This document shows positions 9,715-18,271 of a stretch of 64,000 nucleotides of DNA, piece by piece. A model generated the notes under the pieces. The model was not told the origin of the DNA. It was given only the letters and a program-made list of their open reading frames with translations, and did not search any database. The position numbers were made by a program, and so were the translations under genes. Position 1 is the stretch's first letter; every line of letters begins with the position of its first letter. The DNA comes from an uncultured Myxococcales bacterium (GTDB taxonomy: Bacteria; Myxococcota_A; Bradymonadia; UBA7976; VGTA01), in NCBI GenBank assembly GCA_937146725.1, contig CAKZRU010000060.1, positions 1 through 64,000 on the forward strand, in the 5' to 3' direction.

Positions 9715-12700
9715 TTAGTTTGAGTCTTTGTTGGATGAGTCAGCAAGTGAGGTCACAAAGTCAAACATATTAGAAAGACCTTCTTCTGAACTAGAGTCGA
9801 CTTGTACATCAGCAAGTTCAGTAGCTGCTGTTTCTTCTGCCTCTAATTCTGATTCATTTTTTTCTGGAGAAGCGAGCCGATTTGGATCAAGAATCTCACT
9901 GATCTGTGCTAAGTCGGCCCCGCTTGCTTCATCTAAGTTTGCTAAAACCGGAACAGGTGGAACGACTGTCATCGGTTCAAAAGCACGGTCATCCTCATCC
10001 TCATCCTCATCCTCATCGTCATCATCGTCTTCAAAAGAGATATCGAGTTCATCTTCAGGAGGGGGCGGAACCGCGTCTGGTGAGCTTTGATCTATATCTT
10101 CATCAGGTATTGCAGGAGGATCTTGATCGTCTTCAAGATCGTTGATGGGTGGAGCTTCTTCAGGATTTTCAATCACGACTGGCGGTACAGCATCTTCTTG
10201 AGATGCTTCTGAAGGATCCTCTGTTTGCTTCTTATCATTGAGTAGAGACTGTTGAGCCTGCTCTCTTTGCTTCTCGGCAGCTTCGGAAAGGCTCTGCATA
10301 AACTGCTCTTCTTTTTGTTTGATTGATTCAGACATGAAGGCATTAAGAAGTGCTTGGCATTTATGATTATCTTGATTTACTCCAAGAATAATCGGTCGTT
10401 CGTTATTATGCCGTTCTAGTTTGAGCAAGACCTCTTTGGAACCGATTTCCCTTAGGGCATGCATTGCACTATCGATCGCAAAACCAATGGCGATTAGACT
10501 GATGCCTAATAAACCTAATTCTGCCTCTGAGCCACGAACTCCAGCAAAAAGAAAATGCCCGCCCGCAAAGCAAAGAGTAATTAACGCAAATAAGCCAAAC
10601 ATATAATAAAATGACTTAAGAGGTAGTTCGACACTTACGCCACTAATTTGAGAAATATGAAAGCGTAAATCATGGTTCGCAATCTTTTTACTATTCTTTT
10701 CATACTTTTCAGACAGCGCAATTTGTTCACCCACTAAAGACAGTTCTCCATATGGAACTAAACCTAACCATGCTAAAAGTTTTTTGATGTAGAAACGAGC
10801 TGTACTTAAGCCTAAGTAAGTCTGTAAAACATCTAAGCTAGGTGCACGCCCCGACTTGTAAACACGAACCGGAGCTCTCACGGGTGCAGTTGTTATGATG
10901 GGAACATGTCCCTTAGTTTCAACTTCGAGCTTTAGATCTTCAAGATCTTCCTCATCGGTCTCCTTGTTCTCATCTTCGCTTTCAACGAGCTCTCGACCAC
11001 GATTACGTTCTTGCCACTCACCGAGCAAACCTCTAAAACTATCGGTCTGTGCTCGTTCATCCTCAACTTTGGCAAGCAATTCAGCGGCTTCAGTTACTCT
11101 TGTTTCACTTGGCGCTTCAATGTAATCGCTTGAGGTAAACTCTGGGAAAAAGGTACTGAGTACAGGCAAAAAGGCTTCGTAACTTCCAGAATCAGAGCAG
11201 GCTTTCGGCTCACTCAGATACAGGTTGATCATTACCTTATATAATTCATGAGCTTTTTTTCGAGTTTCATACTTTTGATATAGGTGACGGGCTGCCTGTC
11301 TGAGTACATGAATATATAATCCTATAAAGTAGGAAAGAAGTAAGCTACGTTTAGCAACTTCTTCTTCGCTATCACCACGAATCCAACGCTGAGCGGCCTT
11401 ATTTAGAGTTTGCCCAAAGCTTTTAAGATGAGCAGCATGTTCAGCATCTTGATCTCGCATGAGCTCTACGATGGCTCTAATGACGCCACGTTGATAGACT
11501 TGATCATTCAGAGGGTGCCTAACACCAGAAGGAGTGAAAGTATGAAAGAAACTTTGTAGTACACGTTCTAACAATTGCACATGAACCGCTGTATTTTTGG
11601 CTCGGTCAGTGGGAATTACTTCAGCTAAAAATAAACTTTGTCTAAAAGCATGGGCATCATTTGTGACCGCATTGAGTAGAGAGTCTACCGGCTCATCTTT
11701 GATTTTATGAGCAACAATCGAAATTAAGGCTTCCGCAAGCACTTCAATGACCGGAGATGGTCGAGAAAATAATTGGGTTTGTGCATAGAGTTCTACAACT
11801 CGTTCTCCAATTTCGGGTAAACTTCGATCTTCAAAATACTCTAAGACTTTATGGATTTGGCTACGATGAACTTTGGTTGTATGGAGTAAGAATAAGGCAC
11901 AGGATTGTAACTTACGATTCCCTTTGGTCATAAAAATAAAAGGAATACCTTGATCTTCAATCACTGCCGGTGAAGATAAAATAAAATAGAGAGCTCGATG
12001 ATCTCGACAGGACTCTATAAGTAAGCGTAAATAACGCCAGCGACGTTCTTCTTGCCGTGACTGCATAATCCGTTCGATATGACGCCTTAGGACTTCCCAA
12101 CGCTTACCTAAAAGCGCATTGGGGCCAAGATCATGGATTTTAAGCAGAGCAGAGAGAGTCCAAGTATAAACTTCACGTTCGGTTTGAGCTGTTCGTCGAT
12201 CTACTTCAGCTGACACTCTTTCTACATATAGCTGCCAAAAACGTAGAGACTCGTCAGAACTACACGCATAGTCTACATAATCGCTTAAACGAAATGGACC
12301 AAGACGCTCAATTGCCGGTAGCTGCTTGATGACCTTTAAGGCAAACTCTTTACGTTCTTCACCGGTTTTTGAGTCCAAATAAATATGGTAACCACGGGCA
12401 AATAAGGCATTGATAATGTCGTGTGTACTGGGCGGCGGTGCACCTAGGGTTAAGGCCTGCTCAAGAGTGAGCACCATGCCCTCGATTAAGGGAATATTAA
12501 CCTCTGAAATAGGTTGTTCAAAGCGTTCTAGTTGATCGCTTAAGCGTTGAATTAGGCTTCGATCAATAAAACTATGATTATGTTGAGCGAGTCGAATGAG
12601 CAGGTCAAACACAAAGGCGGCAATCGCATCACTACGTTCAAGACCCATTGCATGTGCATAGATGTCAGTTCGATGCTGAACTAGGCGGTTTAGAAAAACT

Positions 12701-12756
12701 CTAGTGTTCTGTGAACTTGAGCGCAGCTCATATGTACTTTGATTGGCAGCGGTCAT
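9715..12756 (-). CDS. Unknown large protein with two TM helices and acidic tail
   Basis: A 1013-residue protein with no family I recognise. Residues 1-520 look alpha-helical throughout, possibly HEAT/ARM-like, with no signal peptide. A Glu/Asp-rich linker lies near 590-615. Two hydrophobic helices at about 713-735 (YYMFGLFALITLCFAGGHF) and 742-762 suggest a membrane hairpin, which would leave both large ends on the same side, probably the cytoplasm. The C-terminal 200 residues are Pro/Glu/Asp-rich with an almost pure Asp/Glu run near residue 910-925. It lies between a lipoprotein gene and the rplU promoter, so its context gives little guidance. Confidence 0.8.
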   Translation of the reverse strand: MTAANQSTYELRSSSQNTRVFLNRLVQHRTDIYAHAMGLERSDAIAAFVFDLLIRLAQHNHSFIDRSLIQRLSDQLERFEQPISEVNIPLIEGMVLTLEQALTLGAPPPSTHDIINALFARGYHIYLDSKTGEERKEFALKVIKQLPAIERLGPFRLSDYVDYACSSDESLRFWQLYVERVSAEVDRRTAQTEREVYTWTLSALLKIHDLGPNALLGKRWEVLRRHIERIMQSRQEERRWRYLRLLIESCRDHRALYFILSSPAVIEDQGIPFIFMTKGNRKLQSCALFLLHTTKVHRSQIHKVLEYFEDRSLPEIGERVVELYAQTQLFSRPSPVIEVLAEALISIVAHKIKDEPVDSLLNAVTNDAHAFRQSLFLAEVIPTDRAKNTAVHVQLLERVLQSFFHTFTPSGVRHPLNDQVYQRGVIRAIVELMRDQDAEHAAHLKSFGQTLNKAAQRWIRGDSEEEVAKRSLLLSYFIGLYIHVLRQAARHLYQKYETRKKAHELYKVMINLYLSEPKACSDSGSYEAFLPVLSTFFPEFTSSDYIEAPSETRVTEAAELLAKVEDERAQTDSFRGLLGEWQERNRGRELVESEDENKETDEEDLEDLKLEVETKGHVPIITTAPVRAPVRVYKSGRAPSLDVLQTYLGLSTARFYIKKLLAWLGLVPYGELSLVGEQIALSEKYEKNSKKIANHDLRFHISQISGVSVELPLKSFYYMFGLFALITLCFAGGHFLFAGVRGSEAELGLLGISLIAIGFAIDSAMHALREIGSKEVLLKLERHNNERPIILGVNQDNHKCQALLNAFMSESIKQKEEQFMQSLSEAAEKQREQAQQSLLNDKKQTEDPSEASQEDAVPPVVIENPEEAPPINDLEDDQDPPAIPDEDIDQSSPDAVPPPPEDELDISFEDDDDDEDEDEDEDDRAFEPMTVVPPVPVLANLDEASGADLAQISEILDPNRLASPEKNESELEAEETAATELADVQVDSSSEEGLSNMFDFVTSLADSSNKDSN
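9989..10027 (-). repeat. Asp/Glu-coding 6-base simple repeat
   Basis: Repeats of TCATCC/TCATCG on the plus strand encode an Asp-Glu run near the C-terminus of the unknown 1013-residue protein. It is an in-frame microsatellite and could vary in length between strains. Confidence 0.8.
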
Positions 12757-12783
12757 GATTGAAGGATCTCTTTCTCTTCATTC

Positions 12784-13518
12784 TTAATCGGTCGTAGAAT
12801 GTACTTGAAACTCGTGTGATACAAGTGAGAGTTTGTGATGAGGCTCACGGCTTTTGTCAAGACTAAGCGGAACAAAAGTAAGCTCAGTGAGTAGTTTATT
12901 TGTTTGACAACGTGCAAGCACTTTAGCGCGTTCATTCATCCATGGAATAGGTTTGGCTAGAAGTAAACTCTGTTGTGGACGATTGTGTGGACTATATACA
13001 ACCCACAGTCCACCTTGATCGTCAAGAGGTGAATATGAGGGTAGGTGATCAGACACAGAACTTAAAGCTTTTTTAAACTTTTGCGTCAGACCAACTTCAA
13101 GCCAGAGTTCTGATTGGCTATGAGTGATTGGTAGGAGTAATGACTGAAGTAATGCTAAACCTAATTCCGTTTGAGAAAAAGCCCATTCACAATGGAGTTT
13201 CATGTCTTTAGGTGAGTGTGCTGAATGTTGTTCACTCTTTACTGCCAAAACGAATTGGGCGTGTTGAGCAGATGTTTGATCTTGTTCGGCCTTATTTAGT
13301 TGATGACTAACACTCTGTTTAGACGGCTTGTTTTGGAGTATCTTATCCGCATTATAGCTCTCCTTAGTTTGTACTTCAAACATGGCGCTTGAAGGCACTC
13401 TTTCGTTAAATCCTTGGCAAGCTGATAAACTCAGGGGGAAAAGCCATATAGTAAACCTGACTAAAGAGTTTAATAAGAACTGATATGTTGGGTCTTTATG
13501 TGGCAAATCTGTGTACAT
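12784..13518 (-). CDS. Putative lipoprotein of unknown function
   Basis: About 244 residues if the ATG at 13518 is used. An in-frame TTG at 13581 overlapping the recO stop would add 21 residues, and neither start has a clear ribosome binding site. A hydrophobic stretch ends in FPLSLSAC-QGF, a plausible lipobox near residue 34. The rest is Gln/Ser-rich with segments such as GLWVVYSPHNRPQQSLLLAKP and no recognisable domain. It follows recO directly and precedes the unknown 1013-residue protein by 27 bases. The envelope anchor is inferred; the function is unknown. Confidence 0.65.
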   Translation of the reverse strand: MYTDLPHKDPTYQFLLNSLVRFTIWLFPLSLSACQGFNERVPSSAMFEVQTKESYNADKILQNKPSKQSVSHQLNKAEQDQTSAQHAQFVLAVKSEQHSAHSPKDMKLHCEWAFSQTELGLALLQSLLLPITHSQSELWLEVGLTQKFKKALSSVSDHLPSYSPLDDQGGLWVVYSPHNRPQQSLLLAKPIPWMNERAKVLARCQTNKLLTELTFVPLSLDKSREPHHKLSLVSHEFQVHSTTD

Positions 13519-13573
13519 AAGAAGCGATTGTTTAGGTTTATTTGAGACTAAGAGATTTGGGAGTAAAATAGGA

Positions 13574-14338
13574 TTAACCAATCCGGTTCAGAGCAGAGGA
13601 GGTGATTTGAGGGTGAAGAGTATTAAAAACGGCTAAACTTTTTAGAGAAACACCACAAATTGATGACCATAAGCCCGCAAATGCTTGGCGAACTTGCTGT
13701 TCTTCTTCTGCATTAAACAAAGTTTCAAATACGAAGTCTGAACTTGGTGACTGCTGAAGTCGATATAGTGTGCGTAGGGCATTGATATCCACGGGCCAAT
13801 ATGCCTTGCCTGCTTCAGCCGCAATACAACCACCAGTAAGAGCGCTTAAGCCACTTGGTGCTTCTTCTGTGATTGGGCAACGGCCAATATGGAGATGATA
13901 ACCCAAATGAGAAAAGAGATTGAGTTCCCACATAAATAAATATGACTCATCTAAGCCAGGTTCACTCTCTAAAGCTGCAAGTAGTTCGACTAAAGATTGA
14001 TAAAGTGCCAAATCTTGTTCTTCATAGGGCGTTGCTAATAAGCAAATCTCTAATATGTAGTAAAGCTGCTTTAAGGCTTTAAGGCTTTGACGGATTTTCC
14101 AATGGCTTTGGATAATATCGCAGGCACCAAGAACCGAAAACTGAGGCTTGATCAAGTAATCTACTTTTAAAATATGGCCAAGTTCTAAAGCCCCCATATA
14201 TCGTTTTTTACTTTTGAGCGCACCCTTGGCAATGACTGTTGTGCGTCCATGACTTTGGGTGAAGAGATCAACAATTAAGTCACTCTCTCCATAAGGTCGA
14301 GTTCTCAAAACAATCGCTGTACTGGTGAGGCGGCTCAT
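13574..14338 (-). CDS. recO: DNA repair protein RecO
   Basis: A 254-residue RecO, which loads RecA in the RecFOR recombination pathway. The OB-fold N-terminus is typical (IVLRTRPYGESDLIVDLFT and the GRTTVIAKGALKSKKR stretch), followed by the helical C-terminal domain. The zinc-finger region keeps only one Cys of each usual pair (GRCPITEEAP and TGGCIAAEAG), so zinc binding is doubtful, as in E. coli RecO. It lies eight bases after mgtE and is probably co-transcribed with it. Confidence 0.93.
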   Translation of the reverse strand: MSRLTSTAIVLRTRPYGESDLIVDLFTQSHGRTTVIAKGALKSKKRYMGALELGHILKVDYLIKPQFSVLGACDIIQSHWKIRQSLKALKQLYYILEICLLATPYEEQDLALYQSLVELLAALESEPGLDESYLFMWELNLFSHLGYHLHIGRCPITEEAPSGLSALTGGCIAAEAGKAYWPVDINALRTLYRLQQSPSSDFVFETLFNAEEEQQVRQAFAGLWSSICGVSLKSLAVFNTLHPQITSSALNRIG

Positions 14339-14346
14339 GACTTAAC

Positions 14347-15702
14347 TCAGATTCCCATAAACCACTGAGCAAATAAGAAATAAACCAAGATTCCTAATAC
14401 ATCTACTGCTGTGGTCACTAAAGGGCCGGTGGCAATCGCTGGATCAATTTTGAGCCGATGAAAAAATAAGGGCGTACTTGCGCCAACAATAGCGGCAGTA
14501 AACATACTCGCCCAAATGCTTAGCCCAACGGTAAGAGCAAGTGCTAAAGCTTGGTCGTTTTGATATCTCAAGGCGGAGTATATTGCGAGTAATACACCGT
14601 AAAAAATGCCTAACATTCCCCCAATAGTGAGCTCTCTCACCAAGTATTTAGCACCCAAGCCATACTCAACATGACCAGTTGCCAAACCACGAACGATAAT
14701 GGTAGCGGTTTGTGAGCCAACATTACCACCCATCCCCAAAACTATGGGAATAAATGCTGCCAAGGCGACTTGTTTTTGGAGTTGATGTTCATATAAACCA
14801 ATTAAAATACTTGCGGCAAGACCACCCATCCAAGTGGCAAATAGCCAAGGTGCTCGAGTTCTAAAGTTGGACCACGCTGAGCTATCCTCATAAGCGGTTT
14901 CATTCGCACCGGCCATCTTCAAAATATCTTCGGTGGCTTCTTCTCGAATAACATCGATGACATCATCGATCGTCACAATCCCTAACAGCTTATTTTTTTC
15001 GTCCACAACCGGTAAGGCTAATAGATTATAGCGAGCCGCTAATTTAGCGACTTCTTCCTGATCTTGATCTTGGGTGACGAAGATAGTGTCTTGAGTTTTG
15101 ATTTGATTGAGAGGCGTTTGAGGAGGGTTCATTAAAAGAGCCCGAAGCGAAACAACTCCAGTGAGTTTTTCTTGTAGATCGACCACATAAATATAGAACG
15201 CCATTTCCACATCGGCTGCGTCCTGTAAGGCGATGATGGCCTCAGCACAGGTTGAGTCTTCATTGAGAGAGAAGAACTCGGTTGACATGATACCGGCTGC
15301 TGTTTCACGATCATAGTCAAGCATCTCTTGAAGTTCAGCCATGTCTTCTGGCTTGAGCAAGGAGAGAATTTCTAACTTTAGATCTTCAGGTAAATGAGAC
15401 AGTAGATTTGTTTGGTCATCTACACTCATCAGTGCAATAATCTGAGACATATGCTCTATCGGACGAGCTGAGATGATCTCGATGAAGAGATTTTCATCAA
15501 GTTCAGCAAGGGTTTCCGAACGATCTTGATCGCTGGCTAACAGATCAAATACTTGATGCCTTTGAGACTCATCAAGATAACGCATGACCGAAGCGACATC
15601 CTCGTTTCGGCTCTTCTTTAATACTTTTTTGACCCGCGAGATCGCATTACGGCGGAGTAGCTTGCGCAAACTCTCAAGTAAAAATTGTAGGCGAGAATTC
15701 AT
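14347..15702 (-). CDS. mgtE: Magnesium transporter MgtE
   Basis: A 451-residue MgtE-family magnesium channel of the inner membrane. The N-terminal helical superhelix (about 1-130; LPEDLKLEILSLLKPEDMAEL, DYDRETAAGIMS) is followed by two CBS domains (about 135-255; LPVVDEKNKLLGIVTIDDVID). The C-terminal membrane domain has about five helices (285-450; MGGNVGSQTATIIVRG and the ATGPLVTTAVDVLG pore segment). Length and domain order are standard. In characterised MgtE the N and CBS domains close the pore when cytosolic magnesium is high. AGGGGGG precedes the ATG. The 220-base leader may hold a folded RNA. Confidence 0.95.
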   Translation of the reverse strand: MNSRLQFLLESLRKLLRRNAISRVKKVLKKSRNEDVASVMRYLDESQRHQVFDLLASDQDRSETLAELDENLFIEIISARPIEHMSQIIALMSVDDQTNLLSHLPEDLKLEILSLLKPEDMAELQEMLDYDRETAAGIMSTEFFSLNEDSTCAEAIIALQDAADVEMAFYIYVVDLQEKLTGVVSLRALLMNPPQTPLNQIKTQDTIFVTQDQDQEEVAKLAARYNLLALPVVDEKNKLLGIVTIDDVIDVIREEATEDILKMAGANETAYEDSSAWSNFRTRAPWLFATWMGGLAASILIGLYEHQLQKQVALAAFIPIVLGMGGNVGSQTATIIVRGLATGHVEYGLGAKYLVRELTIGGMLGIFYGVLLAIYSALRYQNDQALALALTVGLSIWASMFTAAIVGASTPLFFHRLKIDPAIATGPLVTTAVDVLGILVYFLFAQWFMGI

Positions 15703-15727
15703 CTGCCCCCCTCTTATCCGCCAAGTT

Positions 15728-15768
15728 CATCTAAACGCTATCTTTCGATGGCTGTCTCCTAATAGACG
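15728..15768 (-). promoter_or_regulatory. Candidate structured leader of mgtE
   Basis: On the minus strand CGTCTA (15768-15763) can pair with TAGATG (15733-15728). Inside it GCCATC-GAAA-GATAGC forms a stem with a GNRA tetraloop and one mismatch. It ends about 25 bases before the mgtE start codon. mgtE genes are often riboswitch-controlled, but I cannot assign this to a known class. Confidence 0.35.
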
Positions 15769-15922
15769 TTACCTAAAACTAAGTAAGTTTCAGTGCTTCT
15801 TAACATGATTTTTTACTCTTGTGTAGTCCCTATTTATTAAGCTCTATATCTTAGCCTAGATTTTAAGTATTTTGGCTTGAGTTTAATAAATACACATTTA
15901 TGCAAGAGTGAAATGATCGATC

Positions 15923-18094
15923 TTAAAGATCTTCCAAGACAACCTCAACTCGGCCAGAACTAATTTCTGCACTAATGATACGAACAGTCACTTCAGAGCC
16001 CAAAGTAATTTTTCGCTTGGTAATCACATCACGCCACATAAACATATCCTCATCATAGCGGAAGCTACCAGGTAAGCGATCTACTTCATGGGTACACCAA
16101 ATCGGATAATCGTTAAGATCTACTAAAAAGCCTTTAGGTGAGCATGAGCAAACAATCCCTTGATAACTTTCTCCGATGTGATCTTTCATAAATAAAGCCT
16201 TGTAAGCATCGAAAACTTTACGTTCAGCTTCCATAACAATGCGCTCTCGTCGACTAGCATATCCAGCAACCTCACTAGCTTGATCTTTTAATTGAGATGT
16301 TGTGAGCTCGGTTAGATTTGTTGATTGGACTGAGGCTTGTGATGGACTACCTTCATCTAAATCTTGGACAATTTCACGATTGAGCCAAGCCTTAAGCTGA
16401 CGGTGTACCCATAGGTCTGGATAGCGTCTGATTGGGCTTGTAAAGTGAAGATAAGTATTTGTGCCCAAGCCAAAGTGTAAGCCGGATTGCGCACGATATG
16501 CAGCTCTAGACATTGAGCGAAGCATTAGACTACTGAGTAATTTACTGCGAGGGTGAGTTTCATGCTTTTTTAAGTATTTGGATAAATGATGCGCTTTGCT
16601 TGCCTTTTTAGCCTCAAGAGGAGCACCAAGTAATTTAGCTTGGGCGGTAAAGCGTTCTAAGTTTCTTTCCGGTGGCGGAGCATGTAAACGATATAGAGCA
16701 GGGATTTTTTCTTTGATACAGTGCATGGCCACACTTTCGTTGGCTGCCAGCATGCATTCTTCAACCATTTCATGTGCCTCATGTCGAGGACTCGTTTTAA
16801 AGCCTTCAACCATACCACTGATATCAAAGTTAAGTCTTGGTTCCACTAAGTCTAGATTGAGGAAACCACGACGCTTCCGGCGTTTCTTCAAGGCTCGAGC
16901 ACAATCTCTGATCGCAGTGACATTGTGTAATTGACGGTTGATATGTTTGGCAAACTCTTGCTTTGGTAAAATACCAAGAAGACTGGCTGCTTCATCATAG
17001 GTGAGACGAGCTTGGCTGTGAATCACCGACTCATGAAAGCTTGCTTTTTCAATATCACCTTGCACACTCACATCGATTTGAGCAACCATGGCCAAACGGT
17101 CAACACGAGGTTTTAAGCTACACAGGTCGTTTGATAAGCGATGAGGTAACATTGGAAAGGCTTGGGCCGGCAGATAAAGCGTGGCACTTTTTTCTTTGGC
17201 TTCTCGATCGATAGGGTCATCAGCTTGGACATAATGAGCAACATCAGCAATGGCTACCCATAAAACCCAGCCACCCTGTTGACGTGCTTGAACATATAGA
17301 GCGTCATCAAAGTCTTTGGCGGTCGTCGGATCGATCGTGATAAAAGACAAATGACGCAAATCACGGCGACGCTCGTATTCTTGTGGTGAAGGTAGGTCAC
17401 TAAACTGTTGAGCATATGCTTGTGCTTCTTTAGAAAGCGATAAGTTGATCCCTTGATTATAAATCACCATTTCAAGCTGTCCCTGTGGGTCACTGGGGTT
17501 TACTACATGCAATGGGATGGCGCAAAGTTCAGAGTCGGAAAAGACTTGATCGCTCAGGATCACGGCCATAAGAGAGCCTTCTTCAACTTCGGCAAGATTA
17601 AAGTCTGACTCCGGAGGCACATATAATTTAATCGTGGGCGGAAGTTGTTCATTTTGAGGGGCAAGCCAAGCCTGTCCATCTTGTTGACGATAAACGCCAA
17701 CACAGCTTTGCATCCCCCGCTCAAGCACCTTCTTCACCTTGCCTCGATAACGACCGTCTTTGGCAGTATAAAGTTCAACCAAAACTCGATCTTTGTGTCG
17801 AGCATCTGCAAGGTCATCTACATTAATAAAAATATTGGCAGCTTCGAAACGCTCTGGGGCTACAAAGCCAAAACCGCGAGCATTCATGATCATTGTGCCA
17901 ATTAAGTCTTGTCCGGTCGCTTGATAAGTTTTGGGCTTAAGTTCTTGAATCAATTGGTATTGAAGTAGAATATCAAGATGATAAGCTAGATCATCGTATT
18001 CGGTTTGAAAAAGATCAAACTGAGCAACGAGTTCATTAAAGTGACGGGGCGATTTTGAAGCCTTTAAGACTTCGAGTACATTTTCTATTTTCAA
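15923..18094 (-). CDS. rnr: Ribonuclease R
   Basis: A 723-residue RNase II/R-family 3'-5' exoribonuclease. There is an N-terminal winged-helix-like segment (1-65), cold-shock-type domains (about 65-225), then the RNB catalytic domain with IDPTTAKDFDDAL near residue 253, whose Asp residues bind the catalytic magnesium. FTSPIRRYPDL and an S1 domain near 640-720 follow. The family degrades structured RNA and defective mRNA, often together with tmRNA, which is also in this window. It is 220 bases upstream of mgtE and divergent from a Ser/Thr kinase. The C-terminal basic tail seen in some RNase R proteins is absent. Confidence 0.95.
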   Translation of the reverse strand: MKIENVLEVLKASKSPRHFNELVAQFDLFQTEYDDLAYHLDILLQYQLIQELKPKTYQATGQDLIGTMIMNARGFGFVAPERFEAANIFINVDDLADARHKDRVLVELYTAKDGRYRGKVKKVLERGMQSCVGVYRQQDGQAWLAPQNEQLPPTIKLYVPPESDFNLAEVEEGSLMAVILSDQVFSDSELCAIPLHVVNPSDPQGQLEMVIYNQGINLSLSKEAQAYAQQFSDLPSPQEYERRRDLRHLSFITIDPTTAKDFDDALYVQARQQGGWVLWVAIADVAHYVQADDPIDREAKEKSATLYLPAQAFPMLPHRLSNDLCSLKPRVDRLAMVAQIDVSVQGDIEKASFHESVIHSQARLTYDEAASLLGILPKQEFAKHINRQLHNVTAIRDCARALKKRRKRRGFLNLDLVEPRLNFDISGMVEGFKTSPRHEAHEMVEECMLAANESVAMHCIKEKIPALYRLHAPPPERNLERFTAQAKLLGAPLEAKKASKAHHLSKYLKKHETHPRSKLLSSLMLRSMSRAAYRAQSGLHFGLGTNTYLHFTSPIRRYPDLWVHRQLKAWLNREIVQDLDEGSPSQASVQSTNLTELTTSQLKDQASEVAGYASRRERIVMEAERKVFDAYKALFMKDHIGESYQGIVCSCSPKGFLVDLNDYPIWCTHEVDRLPGSFRYDEDMFMWRDVITKRKITLGSEVTVRIISAEISSGRVEVVLEDL

Positions 18095-18157
18095 GAGAAT
18101 CCATTAATAATTATTGAAATTTGTAAGATAAACTTTGAAAGTCATAACTCAAGGCAG

Positions 18158-18173
18158 CTCTTGACCTCAAGAG
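18158..18173. promoter_or_regulatory. 16-base palindrome in divergent rnr/kinase intergenic region
   Basis: CTCTTGA-CC-TCAAGAG is a perfect 7+7 inverted repeat centred in the 177-base gap between rnr and the divergent kinase. It could be an operator for a dimeric regulator. No adjacent regulator gene was seen. Confidence 0.35.
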
Positions 18174-18271
18174 AGATTCGTGCTGAGGCTATGTATCATA
18201 GTTAGTTTTATGCTTGGAAATAAAGTTTCTAATTTTAGTTTACCGTTTATTGAGAAGGGTGGCCACATATT

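Noticed and set aside
9728..10145. Ser-rich and His/Leu-rich open frames on the plus strand
   Set aside because: They are antisense shadows of the acidic repeat of the 1013-residue gene; low-complexity sequence keeps extra frames open.
12753..12935. 60-residue frame between the 1013-residue gene and the lipoprotein gene
   Set aside because: It overlaps the lipoprotein gene in another frame and has no ribosome binding site or recognisable features.
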